Shown here: positions 34,667 through 46,886 of the stretch, piece after piece
Position numbering within the stretch: position 1 is the first letter of the stretch
Layout: each line of letters begins with the position of its first letter
DNA from: Larix kaempferi
Taxonomy: Eukaryota > Streptophyta > Pinopsida > Pinales > Pinaceae
NCBI GenBank assembly: GCA_027924585.1
Contig: BSBM01000486.1
Span: forward strand, 42,712,501-42,776,500
Direction of reading: 5' to 3'
Length of the DNA stretch: 64,000 bases
Program-made: the position numbers and the translations under genes
The notes under the pieces: model-generated
Database searches by the model: none
Seen by the model: only the letters and a program-made list of their open reading frames with translations
Told to the model about the DNA's origin: nothing

Positions 34667-35273
34667 TGTTAAATTTTGAGCATTAATTCACAATACTCTA
34701 GGATCTTTACTGAGAGAATAACATATACAGTATATCAATGCATGACAATCACAATAAGCATGACAAGCATCACAAGAATCAAAAGCATGAGAGACAAGAG
34801 ACACAGAGTTTCCGTGGGGAAAACCCTAAGGTGAAAAACCCCACAACTTCCTCAGAGATAGAGAGAGCAATGGCTCAACCAAAGTACAACCAAAATACAC
34901 TGAGATAGTCTCCTAGTAGCAGATGATCCTCCTCCTCACTAGTGCACCACTTTCTGAGTGAGAGTGAGATACTTTTTCGAGTGATATAAATAGAGATCAC
35001 CTGATCTTTATTTATACTAATCTGTTTGCCCAGTGACCTTATGGGACCGACTTGTCTTGCTAGGTACATCCATATTATAATATATATATTTCAGGGCCGA
35101 CCCCCCCACATGGTGGTCTAATAACCCATCGGCAAGTACACACACTTGTGACACTTGTCAATCCACATGACGACACTTCCTTATAGAGGAATAACACATC
35201 TCTAATAAGGGTACAATAAATATATATGAAATACATAGATGAAATACATTCCGTAGTTACATATACATCAACA
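34667..35273 (-). repeat. C6 5' LTR
   Basis: 607 bp, the partner of 28398-29003. Confidence 0.88.
35009..35016 (-). promoter_or_regulatory. TATA box of the C6 5' LTR
   Basis: Minus-strand TATAAATA. Equivalent boxes occur in the other LTRs of this family (for example 51825-51832). Confidence 0.5.
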
Positions 35274-36828
35274 ATGAGTTGATGTGTGTTGAGTCTCTAT
35301 GTCATTGATTGGCTGTTAGGATACTGTCTAGAAACATCATTTTTTCTGATTGATTGGACTCTTTTGCTGCTCATTTGCTTTTCCCTGTATGTGGGTGAGC
35401 CTAGTTCTGCCCGCATCTACTTGCCTCTGTCTGCACTATAGCCCGCGGGTACTCGTAGGTATTCCTTCGACAATAGCGTACAACTCCGAAGGTGATTTGT
35501 TTATGGCCTTTTGTGGTTGCTCGGTTGGTTCTGAGTGTTCCTGAGTCTTCTTTGGACTTGTTCCTGACTGTTCCAAGCCTTGTTCGTGACCAACACTCCT
35601 CTTTTCTCTTGGTTTTGAGCCTCATTGGTTTTTACCCATTGCCAATTTTTTAGCTCATTCCATTGGCTGAGTCTTACTGTTTAGGATCTGCTAGGCTGTC
35701 TGAGGGATCTCCTGTGCATTTCTATAACTGAATAGTGAGATTTTTCTTGCATTTTTCATTTCATTATATTGAAAAATACAAAAAAAAATAGTCTTGCATT
35801 TTCCTTTTGTTTATACGTGAAAATACAATTTTTTTCCTTCTTACTTTTATGTACTGCATTTTGCATTGAGTGCTTGCTGCTTTCATTTAGGTTCTTCTTG
35901 TGCATTGGAAAATATAAAATAGTTGCATTTTTGTTTCGAAACCATTGGATTGAATCTCATTCTAGTGGCATTGTTTTTATTGGATAGATGAGTCTAGAGT
36001 TTGACAATTTTACATACTATTGAGTCATATACATCACTAGTTTCATGACCATATCCTTTGAGTAATCACAACCATTAAAATTAACGCTTAATCTTAAAAT
36101 TGATTAGAACGATTTTATTTATAGGGTACACAAACTAGCATAGGTTTAGAGTCTTGGAATAGATCATTGTGAGTAAACAATCCAAGACTACTAGACGAAA
36201 CATTATGTGTCTAACCAGGGAGTGGTGAAATCCATGGTATACATCGGTGCTCTTAGGAAGCTCTACTCAGACCAGAGTTAAGCACGAGGTCACGGGAGGT
36301 TGGTTGCGGAGATAGCCCTCCAATACCAGCTGAAAGTGGGAGATATTTCTAGGTTTTGTTCGTATCTGGGGGTACCAGAGGTTCATCCTCTTGTGCTTCT
36401 GGCTTAGCTACCCTTCCCATACAATGGATCCCACCTGCGACTGTCCCCCTGAGCATTGGTTATATTGTGGTGACCATAGTTTCCTTACCTAGGTATCGCA
36501 TAGGGTGCTTGCAGTGGTTATGCTGTTTGTATCTTGAGTCAGATAGGGGTTGGGCAACACAGTTGCCATTGTATAGGGACTTGACCCTGTGCACGCAGTG
36601 AAGCCTGGGAACCTTATAATTGATTCTGTTACCTCTGGCTATAGTTTGGGAGTCTCAATCCTCTCCTAGGAAAGACATACCGGCTCTAGTGTTGGGAGCT
36701 CATTTAGACACTCTGTTTGTCTGCTCTTGGCTATAGTTTCTCTAGGTGTGTGCTCTTGATTTTATGTTTTTTATCGATAGTTTGGCCATTAGGGGACGTT
36801 TTGATTTTATAGTCTCTCCAGAGATATC
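35274..36828 (+). other. T leader (5' untranslated)
   Basis: About 1.5 kb before gag, continuous with 28351-28397 once C6 is removed. Contains the 17-mer cactatagcccgcgggt (35434-35450), also in the T LTR. No ORF that I would defend. Confidence 0.6.
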
Positions 36829-39162
36829 ATGACACGGAGTCTTGCTCTCCATTGATCTCGTCGGTTGGTTGGTTTACCAGCTGCCGAGCTTTCACGCCGT
36901 GTTAAGAAGGGACGTCGACATGCTCCCTCCGAGTCTTTGGATTCTTACGAGACATATGTTATCGACGCCATGATTGCACATTCTGGCATGGGAGAAATCC
37001 CTACTAGTCCATCAGGTAGAGTCGAACACACTTCAGAAACCCCTACCCCTCAAGAGGCGTGGGGGGGTGATCCACTTGAGACCCAACCTAGTTTGTTTGG
37101 TCCGGATCCACCTGAGACTCAACCTAGTTTGTTTGGTCCAGATCCACCCGAGGATGATCCTTTAGATCCTTCATTTCCACATAATTATTTATATGGGATG
37201 CCATAGTTACATGATGACACAAGCCCTACGATCAACACTACCACGTTCTCTTTTGGTATTCCTAGTTACACCAAAGTTGATCCTTCCACTGCTTTTGGTA
37301 GTCATGCTGGCACTAGTCATGGTGTTAGCCACACTGCACCCACTGGGGGAAATGCCCTCACCGGGGGCACCACTTTTTCCACTCACACACATAGTATGGG
37401 GACCGGTCACGTTCCTCCTAACAATGCAAATGTTGGAAGACGACTTCCTCCTATGGCTACCCAACCTAATAGGAACAATGTTCGCAACATGACTCGCCAT
37501 CCAAAACCTAATACACATGCCGTTATCCGTCAACTAAGGACCATTTTTGTGGACATTAACATTGCTCCCAACCTCGGGGGTGGACACATACCGTACACTT
37601 TTACGTCTGCTGCCTCTACTAGTAATGCTAATGTAGGAGGTGGGAATATGTCTCATACTCATGGTCACAATGCCACCATTCCTGCTACTAGTAACACCAA
37701 TGTTGGGATTGGGAATACATCTCATGCTTATGGTCACCACATGACTGCTCACGCTAATCCTAATGCTTACGCTGGGGGTGGAAACATATCTTACCATCAT
37801 GGTCATTACAACACGGTTCCCACTACCAATAGTACATAAATGACCCATAATTATGGTGGCAACCCTTACTACAATACAGTCGGTGCTGGCCATCAGTACA
37901 ACCCACCTCAATATGGTGCTCAAAATGCACATATACCTGCTTACTCTCACACGGGCTAGGTCGGAGGAGGTTATCAACCTTATGGCCATGGTCAGGCTTA
38001 TGGTCAGTCATGCCCGTATTATCAGCATTTTCCTGTTCATGGTTAAGCTTATGGTCCATCTTATAATTCGGTTCCGTACAACCAACCTTTTATGGGGGCT
38101 TATAATCAAGCTTTCCAACCGCAGCTCCCATTCCTTGCATGTTTGAATCTTTCGGATCTTTCGAAGCTCATGTATGATCCGGTGTGTCATGATCCTAATT
38201 GGCCTCCGGTCCCTACCAAGCTCCCTTTAGACATTCCCAAGTTTGAGGGGAAGAGTGGTGAGGATCTGGGTGACCATGTCACTACCTTTCACCTTTGGTG
38301 CTCGTCCAACTCGTTGAATCATGACTCCGTTCGATTACGACTATTTCAATGCACCCTCACGGGGGAAGCCGCGAAGTGGTATGTTGAGTTTCCTTGGGGT
38401 ACTTATAGGGGTTTCAATGAGATTGATTTGGTTTTCTTGGACCATTTCCAGTTTTCGGTTCGTTACGATACTGGTACTGAACTTTTGTCTACCTTCCGTC
38501 AGAATAAGGCCACACATATTTCTGACCACGTTCAAGAATGGCGTCGACGGAAGAGATTAGTGATAGCCAATATTCCTTCAAAGTTTCTGTTGGAATGGTT
38601 CCTCAAGTATTTACTTCCATATATTGATAAGTATGTTTCAATTTCTGGAATTGTGACTGAGGAACAAGCCATCTTAAAAGTCTAGCAGTTAGATTTATTA
38701 CACTCTCAGTCTAGCATTTTGTACGACATTATTCTTGATGCACCGCGAACACGACATGAGCCCAAGTTAGTTCCTGGACCACATGCCGATGGCATTATGG
38801 GATCCGCATGTACTCGCCCCATAGATTTGGTGGCTAGTCAAATGCAAAATTTATCGCTTAACCAGTCTACTCCTAGACAGGTTCACACCTTGTCCACTTC
38901 CACCCCGTCGTTCGATGTACACAGTGTGCAATCAACGAACCCATCGGGTAACCAGCAACCTGGTGGTAAGAAGAAGGGGAGAAACAACTGCAAGGGTGGA
39001 AACAATGGGAACAATAATAGACATCGCAATACCCATCGTAAGGAGAATGCCAACCCTCCTCGGGAAGGTGGAAATGCTGGTGAGGACCGTAAACCTAGGC
39101 GTAAGGTGAAATTTCCTTGTAAGATTTGTGGGGAAGATCATCTTACTCACTTGTGTCCTTGA
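36829..39162 (+). pseudogene. T Gag
   Basis: Gag of a Tat element. The N-terminal part has a 12-residue tandem repeat PETQPSLFGPDP (36-bp units near 37066-37150), then a long Gly/His/Asn-rich region (HTHGHNATIPATSN and similar). The retrotransposon Gag core is at about 38220-38690 (LPLDIPKFEGKSGEDLGDHV, GEAAKWYVEF). A knuckle CKICGEDHLTHLC, the short C-x2-C-x3-H-x4-C form common in Tat elements, ends it. In-frame stops lie at 37204, 37837, 37957, 38043, 38683 and 39160. They are TAG, TAA or TGA at sites that look like former Gln or Arg codons. The start is uncertain. Confidence 0.75.
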
Positions 39163-39201
39163 ATTGAAGAAGCATCGAAGCATCTTACACAAAGTCAAGC
39201 T

Positions 39202-40421
39202 GTGTTAAAGGATCCCCTTCCTCATCATCAAAACATGGCTTCGCATGCTCCCGCTACTGGTTATGGACCTAATGAGACTACAACGTCTTCTTCCAATACT
39301 AGTGGCTATGGATGCGTGAATATGGTCCAATCGGAGGTTAGTGTTGCTACTCATCAACGCAATTATGGTGCACCACAACCTAATATGGGGAATGAGTCTC
39401 CCCTCCTCCTGACAATTCCTTGCATATCGAGAAGCCCTCTATTATGTCGTGGATACCTAAAGGTGTTCTTAAGCGCTCTACGCATAATCCCAATGCTCGA
39501 GTCGCCCAAAAATACTCCATTGTAGAATATTTGGGCCAAACTCCGTGTGCCATGTTGGCTCTTGAAGTTTTACAGGTGTGTCCTTCTCAAAGGCATGCCC
39601 TTTTGAGTGCGTTAGGAGTTCAGGATGGGGGGAGTCCCAACGTTATCAAGTTCGACACTACTAATGTTCAACCTCGCTTACCTTACCATGTGGATTTTCA
39701 AATCCATGTGGAGTGCCTTTAGAATTTTGTCAAGAGAACGTTGGTTGATGAAGGTGCTTCCGCGTCAGTGATTTCTTTAGCTTGTTGGAAATCTCTTGGC
39801 TCTCCTCCCCTACTCACGTCTAGGACCATGCTCACTGCATTTGACGGTCATTCATTTAAGCCGCATGGGATTATCCTTCCCCTTGTTGTCCGCTTGGGAG
39901 GTAAACCTGTTCCTATTGAAGTCAAGGTGGTTGATGCGCCCATCGACTACAACCTTTTATTGGGTCGGAATTGGATGTATGCTATGAAAGCTGTCGCGTC
40001 TACTGTGTTCAGAATTATTTGCTTTCCACACGAAGGAAATATTGTGACAATCGATCAACTAGATTTCGTTAATCCTTCTCCCACAGCATCCATGGGATCA
40101 GTAGTCTCGCAGGTTACAGATTCTCAGCCGACAACTAGGAACATGGGTGTCGGATTATATCCTTCGTTGATGGGATCTTATGATTTCCCTTCACCCGTTA
40201 ATTTTATTGGAACCATTTCCGACAATGCGTCTCCTCCATTGCATAATGTACCATTCCGGACTTCATATTTTGATGATTCATGGACTTTACAGTCCAAAAG
40301 TTCTACGTTTGAAGACATTGTGCATGTCGGGATGTCTATGCCACTGTTTGCTGCTGAGCTTGCTTATCAGGATATTCAACAAGCCAGAGCCAAATCTCTC
40401 TTCTTCACGGACAGGGGATGA
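39202..40421 (+). pseudogene. T protease region
   Basis: After a Gag-protease linker, 39741-40060 gives the aspartic protease of the Tat type: LVDEGASASVISLACWKSLG at the active site (DEG instead of DSG), IPLVVRLGGKPVPIEVKVV-like strand sequence, and DYNLLLGRNWMYAMKAVAS. The run stays open for 226 codons to 40421, then shifts frame into the RT. One stop (39720) separates the linker from the active site. Confidence 0.75.
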
Positions 40422-42358
40422 AGATCCCGTTACACTACCAGTTTGGGCAGCTGACTCATCTTGTTCGAACGATTGCCTTGATGTTACTTTACCCTCGGAT
40501 GAAGCTATTATCGAGGCCATGTGTGGTAGTGAGAGACCTTGGGAGGATATGCACCATCACTCTTATTTCCTTCCCAACCTCGATCCGACGGAGCAAGAAG
40601 AGTTTAGGACGACTCTTGCCGATATGGTTGGTCACCCTGTGGCTCTTTTGGGCTCACATGAGATTTTCGGAGGGGAACATGGCTAATATTTCCCCCACTA
40701 TACCGATCAACATCTCTCGCACTCCCAGAAAGATTGAGAATGTTTACATCGGTGATGATTTCTCTTATGAGGAGGTTTCCATTTACACCAAATTGTTTAC
40801 TGAACTTCGGGAAGCTTTCGCTTGGTCATATGAGGAGATTCCAGGAATAGACCCCAGTATTGTCGAATATGAGATTAGAATGTATCCACATGCTAAACCG
40901 GTTCGGCAACGTCTTCGTGCTGTTAACCCTAAGAAGGAAGTCGCTACCAAGGCAGAGGTGGAGAAACTACTTAAAGCTGGTTTTATCTACCCCGTTCCCC
41001 TTATCGAATGGGTGTCAAACCCCATTCCTGTGGATAAGAAGAAGGGAATGATCCACATATGTACTGATTTTAGAGACCTGAATCGTGCATGTTTGAAAGA
41101 CAATTTCCCCACTCCATTCATTGATCAGAGCTTGGATGCTTGTGCGAGAAGTGATATTTTTTCGTTCATGGACGGCTTTTTGGGGTATAACCAGATTCCA
41201 ATAAAACCCGAGGACAAACATAATACAGCTTTCATTTGTCCTTGGGGTACATTTGCATACTGAAAAATGCCCTTCGGTCTTAAAAACGGTTGAGCTATGT
41301 TTCAGCGTGCCATGGCCTATGCCTTTCACGATCTTAAAAAGATTATGGAGTTTTTCTTGGATGATCTTGCTGGCCATTCTCGCAAGAGAATGGACCACCC
41401 CAAGCACCTCCGTATGATTCTCAAACGATGTATACGCTACAATATTTGATTGAATCCCAATAAATGCATATTTGCTATGAGGAAAGGTCGCCTTCTAGGC
41501 TTCATAGTTTCGAAAGAGGATATTAGAGTCGACCCTCTTAAAGTTGAGGCAATACTTTGGTTTCCTCCTCCGTGCAACTTGTTTCAACTTCAGAGCCTCC
41601 AGGGGAGAGCTACTTTTCTATGCCGCTTTGTAGTCAACTATGCTAGTCTTACCAAATGTTTCACACGCTTGTTGAAGAAGGACACACCGTTTATCTGGGA
41701 TGAGCGAGCCCAACAGTCTTTTGATGCCCTTGAGAAAGCTTTGGTATCAGCCCCTGTGCTTAGTCCACCCGACTTTGCATGAGATTTTATAATTTATGTG
41801 GCTGCATCTCAAGAGACGATTGGCATGGTCTTAGTTCAGGTTGATGATGTGCTCGTTGAGCATGTGATCTATTACCTCATTTGAAACCTAGTAGACGCTG
41901 AATTGAGATATACTCACGTGGAAAATTTGGCGCTTGCGACTGTTCATGCCGTCCAACGGTTACGACACTATATCATGCTTAGAACTACCACGGTTTTAGC
42001 ACATATCAATCCATTTCGGTTCATGCTATCACGACGTCTCAAATGGGGGAAGTACAATAAATGGATTGTGATCCTTCAGGAGTTTGATCTCGATTTTGCT
42101 TTGGTGAAGTCGGTTAAATCATTGGTGTTTGCTGAGATTATGTCGAACCTTCCGAGACTTGATGAGGATGTCATCCATGAAGATTCCTTTGTGGATGAAC
42201 ACTTGTTTCTTATCTCATCAGAGGACCCTTGGTATGGGGATGTCATTGTATATCTCCAAACTTTGAAGTTTCCTTCGCATTATTCACGGGATGAGCAACG
42301 GCGTGTGAAACATCACGCTAAAGATTATACTATCGTTTGCGATACTTTGTATCGTTGA
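40419..42358 (+). pseudogene. T reverse transcriptase and RNase H
   Basis: The RT begins TPRKIENVYIGDDFSYEEVS. Key motifs are EVEKLLKAGFIYPVPLIEWV, CTDFRDLNRACLKDNFPTP, FSFMDGFLGYNQIPIKPED and the catalytic box FFLDDLAGHS (FLDD form). It continues with NPNKCIFAMRKGRLLGFIVS. RNase H follows from about 41700 (FIWDERAQQSFDALEKAL, then RYTHVENLALATVHAVQRLR and MSNLPRLDED). Stops at 41262, 41291, 41449, 41780 and 41882 break the frame. The Ty3 RNase H is truncated-looking, which is common in Tat elements that gained a second RNase H. Confidence 0.8.
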
Positions 42359-43473
42359 GGAAAGGATTCTATTCTCCGTCATTGCTTGACCCATGAATAA
42401 GCGAGCGTGTGCTTAATTATTACCATGCTGGGGCGTGTGACGGTCACTTATCCGAGCTTGCTACAACCCAACGCATTATGTGAGCTGGTTACTTTTGGCC
42501 TTCGATATTTAAAGATTGTATAAACACTGTGAAGATATGTCACCCTTGCCAGGTGTTTTCTCGGAATATACACTCGCATCCAGCGCCCCTTCATTCGGTC
42601 GTCACCGTCGGTCCCTTCACCAAATGGAGGGTGGATTTCACGGATTGCAACCCAGCTTCAGCTGGGGGGCATCATCATATCATAGTGGTTGTGGAATACT
42701 TTTCTAAATGGGCTGAGGCCATGCCTACCGTAAAATCCGATGGTGTTATAGCAGCCCATTTCGTGTTCAATCAGATCATTACTCAGTTCAGTATTCTGAA
42801 AGATATTGTCACTGACCATGGCAGTCAATTTCATAAAAAAATGATGGAGTATTTGTCACTCAAGCTTGGGTTTCGTTAAGAAAACTCATCTTCGTACTAC
42901 CCCCAAGTGAATGGTCAGGTTGAAGCAATCAATAAGTCTTTAAAGACCATTCTCCAACGTACCATCCAACAAAGCAAGAACAACTGGCATATTATGTTAT
43001 ATCTTGCTTTGTGGGCGTATTGAACCATAGTCAAGACTGCCACTGGGTTCTCTCCGTTTCAGCTGGTACACGGTATGGAGTCGATTTTACCGATTGAATG
43101 TGAAATCCCTTCGCTAAAAATGGCCATAGAGCTCCTCCCTAATACGTTGGTTATTGAGCAACATTTAATTCACCTTGAGCAGCTTGACGAGCAACGTCAA
43201 GATGCTGTCGTGGCTATAGAGGTCAATAAATGTCATGTCAAGGTTGAGTACAATAGGTCTGTCCATCCCCAACAGTATGCTGAAGGTGATTTGGTCCTCT
43301 TATATGACCAAGCTAAAGAACCCCTGGGGGTAGGCAAGTTTAAACCCATGTGGCATGGTCCTTAAATCGTGAGACGTGTCATGGAAAAAGGAGCCTATGA
43401 ATTAGAGGATTATGAGGGGAACGTCTTGAAGGAGCCTAGGAATGGGCTCTACCTCAAGCGGTATTATGCTTGA
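42359..43473 (+). pseudogene. T integrase
   Basis: Zinc region YHAGACDGHL...YFWPS...CHPC (about 42420-42550, frame-shifted). In the catalytic core all three acidic residues are visible: WRVDFTDCNP (Asp), DIVTDHGSQFHKKMMEYL (Asp) and YYPQVNGQVEAINKSLK (Glu). The C-terminal part (ESILPIECEIPS, YAEGDLVLLYD, GKFKPMWHGP) ends NGLYLKRYYA at the stop 43471-43473, which looks like a genuine pol terminus rather than decay. Internal stops at 42358, 42878, 43021 and 43363 inactivate it. Confidence 0.8.
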
Positions 43474-43584
43474 ACTTCTAGTTCAAGCTAGTACTTTTGT
43501 ATACTATTGTATAGTTGCTTCTGTACATAGTTTAGATTTCTTTTGGTTTTCAGGTCTGCTGATTCGCTTATGTTTGATTGAAAG

Positions 43585-44010
43585 ATGTCAGCGGAATCTC
43601 CTATGTTATTAGGGTTCGCAGATGGTGCTAGCCGTCATACGCAGCAACTTGCTTCTGCTGCCTAGGTTGTTTATTCACCTGACAACCTAGTTGTGTCTTC
43701 AGGAGGTGCTTGTCTTGGTTCTATGTCTAACAATGTGGCTGAGTATAGTGCCGTGATTGAGCTACTTCGGGATGCTATTTCACATGGTATCCAGTCTTTA
43801 GAAGTCCTCCTGGATTCACAATTAGTTGTGTCTCAGTTGAATGGCCAGTACTGTGTGAGGGATCCTACGTTACTATGGAAATTCTTAAGGGTAAGACTCT
43901 TGGAACAACATTTTGTTTCTATTACATACATTCATGTTCCGAGAAGTTTTAATCATATATCTGATGCATATGCTAATTATGTCCTAGATTGGCATTTGTC
44001 ACATTCATAA
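43585..44010 (+). pseudogene. T additional archaeal-type RNase H, downstream of INT
   Basis: A separate ORF starting MSAESPMLLGFADGASRH, about 110 bases after the pol stop. It is a complete type I RNase H domain of the archaeal-like class known from Tat elements. The four acidic residues are in order: FADGAS, NNVAEYSA, LLDSQLVVSQL and HISDAYAN. It has one internal stop (43663-43665). In the usual Tat order this domain sits between the Ty3 RNase H and INT; here it follows INT. It would degrade RNA in the hybrid during reverse transcription. Confidence 0.75.
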
Positions 44011-44310
44011 TGAAGCACACAAATAAAAGATACATTCATACATTTGTACATACACACATATAGTAGAACCGGAGAACCATAGTTTTTCATAAATAATATG
44101 TCCAAAAATGGTAGTGTCATAATACAAAACTGGAGCCCGTATCCCTCAAAAATATAAGATTGATACAAAAATGGGACTCTGAGATGCCTAACCCCTACAA
44201 GGAGGCCTAGCCGCCACCTTGGCAGGATGTGTCTAATAGTAATACTTTACTGCATTCGCTAGACGCTGCAGTAGTCACATCCAGCTGGTCAGCACCCCCA
44301 CCACATGGCA

Positions 44311-45502
44311 CTACATATCCTCTGGTAGCCGCGCTACCTCTATCTGTGGTACTCTATTGGTCATCCGTGATAGGTTGACCCACAGAGTCTGTAGTGTATG
44401 CTTTGCTGCAGCACCCACTGCCTCATCACCCTTGCCCCATGGACGATGTCTCGGGAAGCCTTGTGGTCTCACTGGACCCTTGTCTGCGCACAAACAGTAA
44501 AACATTAATATGTGATACTACCCGCAAAAAATATTTTTGCATTTACATTTATAATAAAAAATCCATAAAAATTTAATACACAAAAACCTAAAAAGAGTGA
44601 CTCACCAATGTCTCCAAACGTTTTTCCTGGTGGAAGTAGCATGTCCCGATCCTGATGGAAGTCTATCCCTGCATAGGGTAGTCATCTATAGCTATGACAT
44701 GTCGGTCCCACCAGTGAAAGAACTCCTCTGTGTATGGTGATGCTTGATGGCCACCACCCTGTTGCGCCAAGACCTCTTCCCACCAGTTCAAGGTTGGGTC
44801 GCGGAGACTATGAGGAGGGACTTCAACCCTCGGACTGAGCCCCGAAACTCACTCAAAGAAGAAAAGGCATAAGATACTGCCGTATCCAAATTTTTTTGCC
44901 TCCCCTTGCTTGCACTCTGTCAACTGGGTCTTCATGGACCCCAGTAGTGTTGTGCACCAGTTAAATATCATGGGATGCATACACTGTGATGCATAGAACA
45001 TCATTGGCTTGGGTGCCTGGTGAAGAGCTTTTGAACTAGACATCCGCACTAAGGTAGCCACTATAACCTTCATGCTCAGATTGACTATGGATCTGATGGG
45101 CACTTGAATCCCCGCTGCCCGAGTATTTGAAACAAAATACCGCTCTATATAGTCGGGAATGGTGATCCCACCACCCACAGAATGAGAGCGAAGTCTTTCC
45201 ACTTCACCTCGGCGGGACAAACCAGTAATGAAGTAGATAGCATCCACTTCCAAGGATAGTATTTGCCCATCTAGGTTGAAGTTCTGTGCATCTATGTCCC
45301 AATAATCTATCAAACGGTGGAGCAATAGGTTTTGGGCCCTCAAACCCCCTATGTTCCAAAATTTGTATATCCCACATGCATGTAACGTTTGTTGTGTAGG
45401 AAAATCATTGCGGACGGACTCATCCACAAGGTCATGTTCCCTCTCTCTCCACTCTAGAACCATCCTGGAGGAAGAGAAACCAAAGAGTTTAGTCAATTTC
45501 AT
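44311..45502 (-). pseudogene. T antisense gene (extra ORF), spliced, lightly damaged
   Basis: Antisense to T, between the RNase H and the 3' end. The main run is open for 217 codons (45502-44849), with RLIDYWDID, LEVDAIYFITGLSRRGEVER and HPMIFNWCTTLLGSM. A tgcctattcttctttg-like acceptor (ctcttcctccag, about 45460) suggests the exon really starts at DGSRVEW or MVLEWREREHD. Coding continues past one stop and a shift near 44680 (SPRVEVPPHSLRDPTLNWWE, SPYTEEFFHWWDRHVIAIDD). It reaches a consensus donor at 44605, a 122-base T-rich intron, an acceptor at 44484, and a last exon ending RLPEDM. Antisense extra ORFs in Tat elements are known; their function is unresolved. Confidence 0.7.
44484..44605 (-). 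other. Intron of the T antisense gene
   Basis: Minus-strand GTGAGT...GCGCAG, 122 bases and U-rich. The frame on both sides joins as ...GDI and then DKGPVRPQG. Confidence 0.6.
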
Positions 45503-46571
45503 TTAAAAAACTAACTTCATGGCTGTACCAGCCGGAAATGTTTCTCACAGAGGTAGGTACTTGCGGTCAATGCATACGTTGACTGCGAGTACCTTTCACT
45601 ACCCACGACTCGCATAGTAATAGCCCACGGGTAGCACCGTGACCATTTAGGGCTTGGACACATAAAAAATCCAACCACTGAAAATAAAAATAAAAGCATT
45701 AAAATGAAATATATGGATGAGACTACCAACCTGCTCCTGACAGTTCGATGATCGGACGTCCGTAGCTCCCAGAATCAGCAGTTGAAATTCAAGGTGAAAA
45801 CTAACCACAATACTCCAAATGGGTGAACAATAAAAATGAATTGTAAATTGTAAATTTTTATTACTATTTATAATTTTTGAAACCCACTTGTCTATATTTT
45901 TCACCATTATATGCGGTTTTGGACTAATATAATGTCTTGGAGTAGCATTTTTTGACCAGATTTCTTCAGCGAGAGTTGTTTTTTATCGTTTCACACCTAC
46001 AGAAGGTACATTTCACACCTGGAATATAGGTTAGATGTCATTTTCACATGCATTATGCATTTGACCTTTTGACCACTTTCATAAACCCTAGGTACGACCC
46101 CGTTTCTTCACGCTGTTATAGAAGTGTCGTTATTTGACGGTAGGGCCTTTCCGAACATAGGTGCCCTAGTTAGAGCCCCTTTTTTCCTATTGGTGCCCAT
46201 GCCATTGTTTGTCCTTAGGATCGGGAGTCCTTTGTAGTTACGCCATGAATTTGCGATAAATACTCATACTTTGCTTTGTCTTATGCTGGCCATCTCCCAT
46301 AAGGACTCCCCCATTTATATCAAGTTGTGATTGCATTGCATCATCCTGCTTGTTGCTTGAGCCTTGTGCTGTCTCCCGCTTACTCAGTTGTTAGCCTGGT
46401 GCCTGAGCACTTTCCCTGTCGAGCCCTGCATAGCTTACTTTTTCCCTTCACAATTTGATGACCTTTTGGCCTTGAGGGAACACCCCCCCGAGTGTCTACA
46501 CCCTGCACACGCTTCCTTGCATTGATCATAGGTATGTGCCACTGCTTGGGGTTAGTCTGCTCACTATTTGA
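45503..46571 (-). other. Upstream region of the antisense gene and T 3' non-coding part
   Basis: 45503-45907 holds short open minus-strand runs that may be a first exon, with a possible donor gagcag|gttggt near 45732. A variant of the 17-mer (atagcccacgggta) lies near 45619. From 45908 to 46571 I see nothing recognisable. The expected purine tract before the T 3' LTR is missing, lost at the 46571/46572 junction. Confidence 0.4.
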
Positions 46572-46790
46572 CACTCCAACATGATGCGTACATACATATA
46601 CATATAAATGATCCAATTGATCATATCCAGCATCCAACATGATGTGTACATACATATACATATAAATGATCCAACTGATCATATCCAGCATCCAACATGA
46701 TGCGTACATACATATACATATAAATGATCCAACCGGTCATATCAAGCATCCAACATGATGCATATATACACATACAGAGTAGTAACTGGA
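46572..46790 (-). repeat. C7 minisatellite, truncated
   Basis: About 3.5 copies of a 58-bp unit (catccaacatgatgcgtac and catataaatgatccaa), six bases longer than the C6 version because of an added acatat. Confidence 0.8.
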
Positions 46791-46886
46791 GCATCGTCCT
46801 GATGCTCATCATCCAACGCTTATATCCATAGCCATGGAAGGATCCTCCTCTCACCATGCTCCGAATGGCTTCAGTAAATGTCTCCA

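Larger units (their letters stand above)
28398..35273 (-). mobile_element. C6, young non-autonomous Copia element with foreign cargo
   Basis: Near-identical LTRs (28398-29003 and 34667-35273; about a dozen differences by eye). PBS is at 34655-34666 and a purine tract at 29004-29012. Minus-strand order: Gag, protease, about 1.3 kb of foreign exon/intron-like DNA, an RT lacking its catalytic part, RNase H, then a long minisatellite tail. Flanks tagag and atgag match 3 of 5. It lies in the T leader. It must have moved with enzymes from elsewhere, since its own RT and INT are incomplete. Confidence 0.85.

Noticed and set aside
36230-36330. Possible 5S rRNA-like segment in the T leader (agttaagc word)
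   Set aside because: Only a short word matches; the rest does not follow 5S structure or length.
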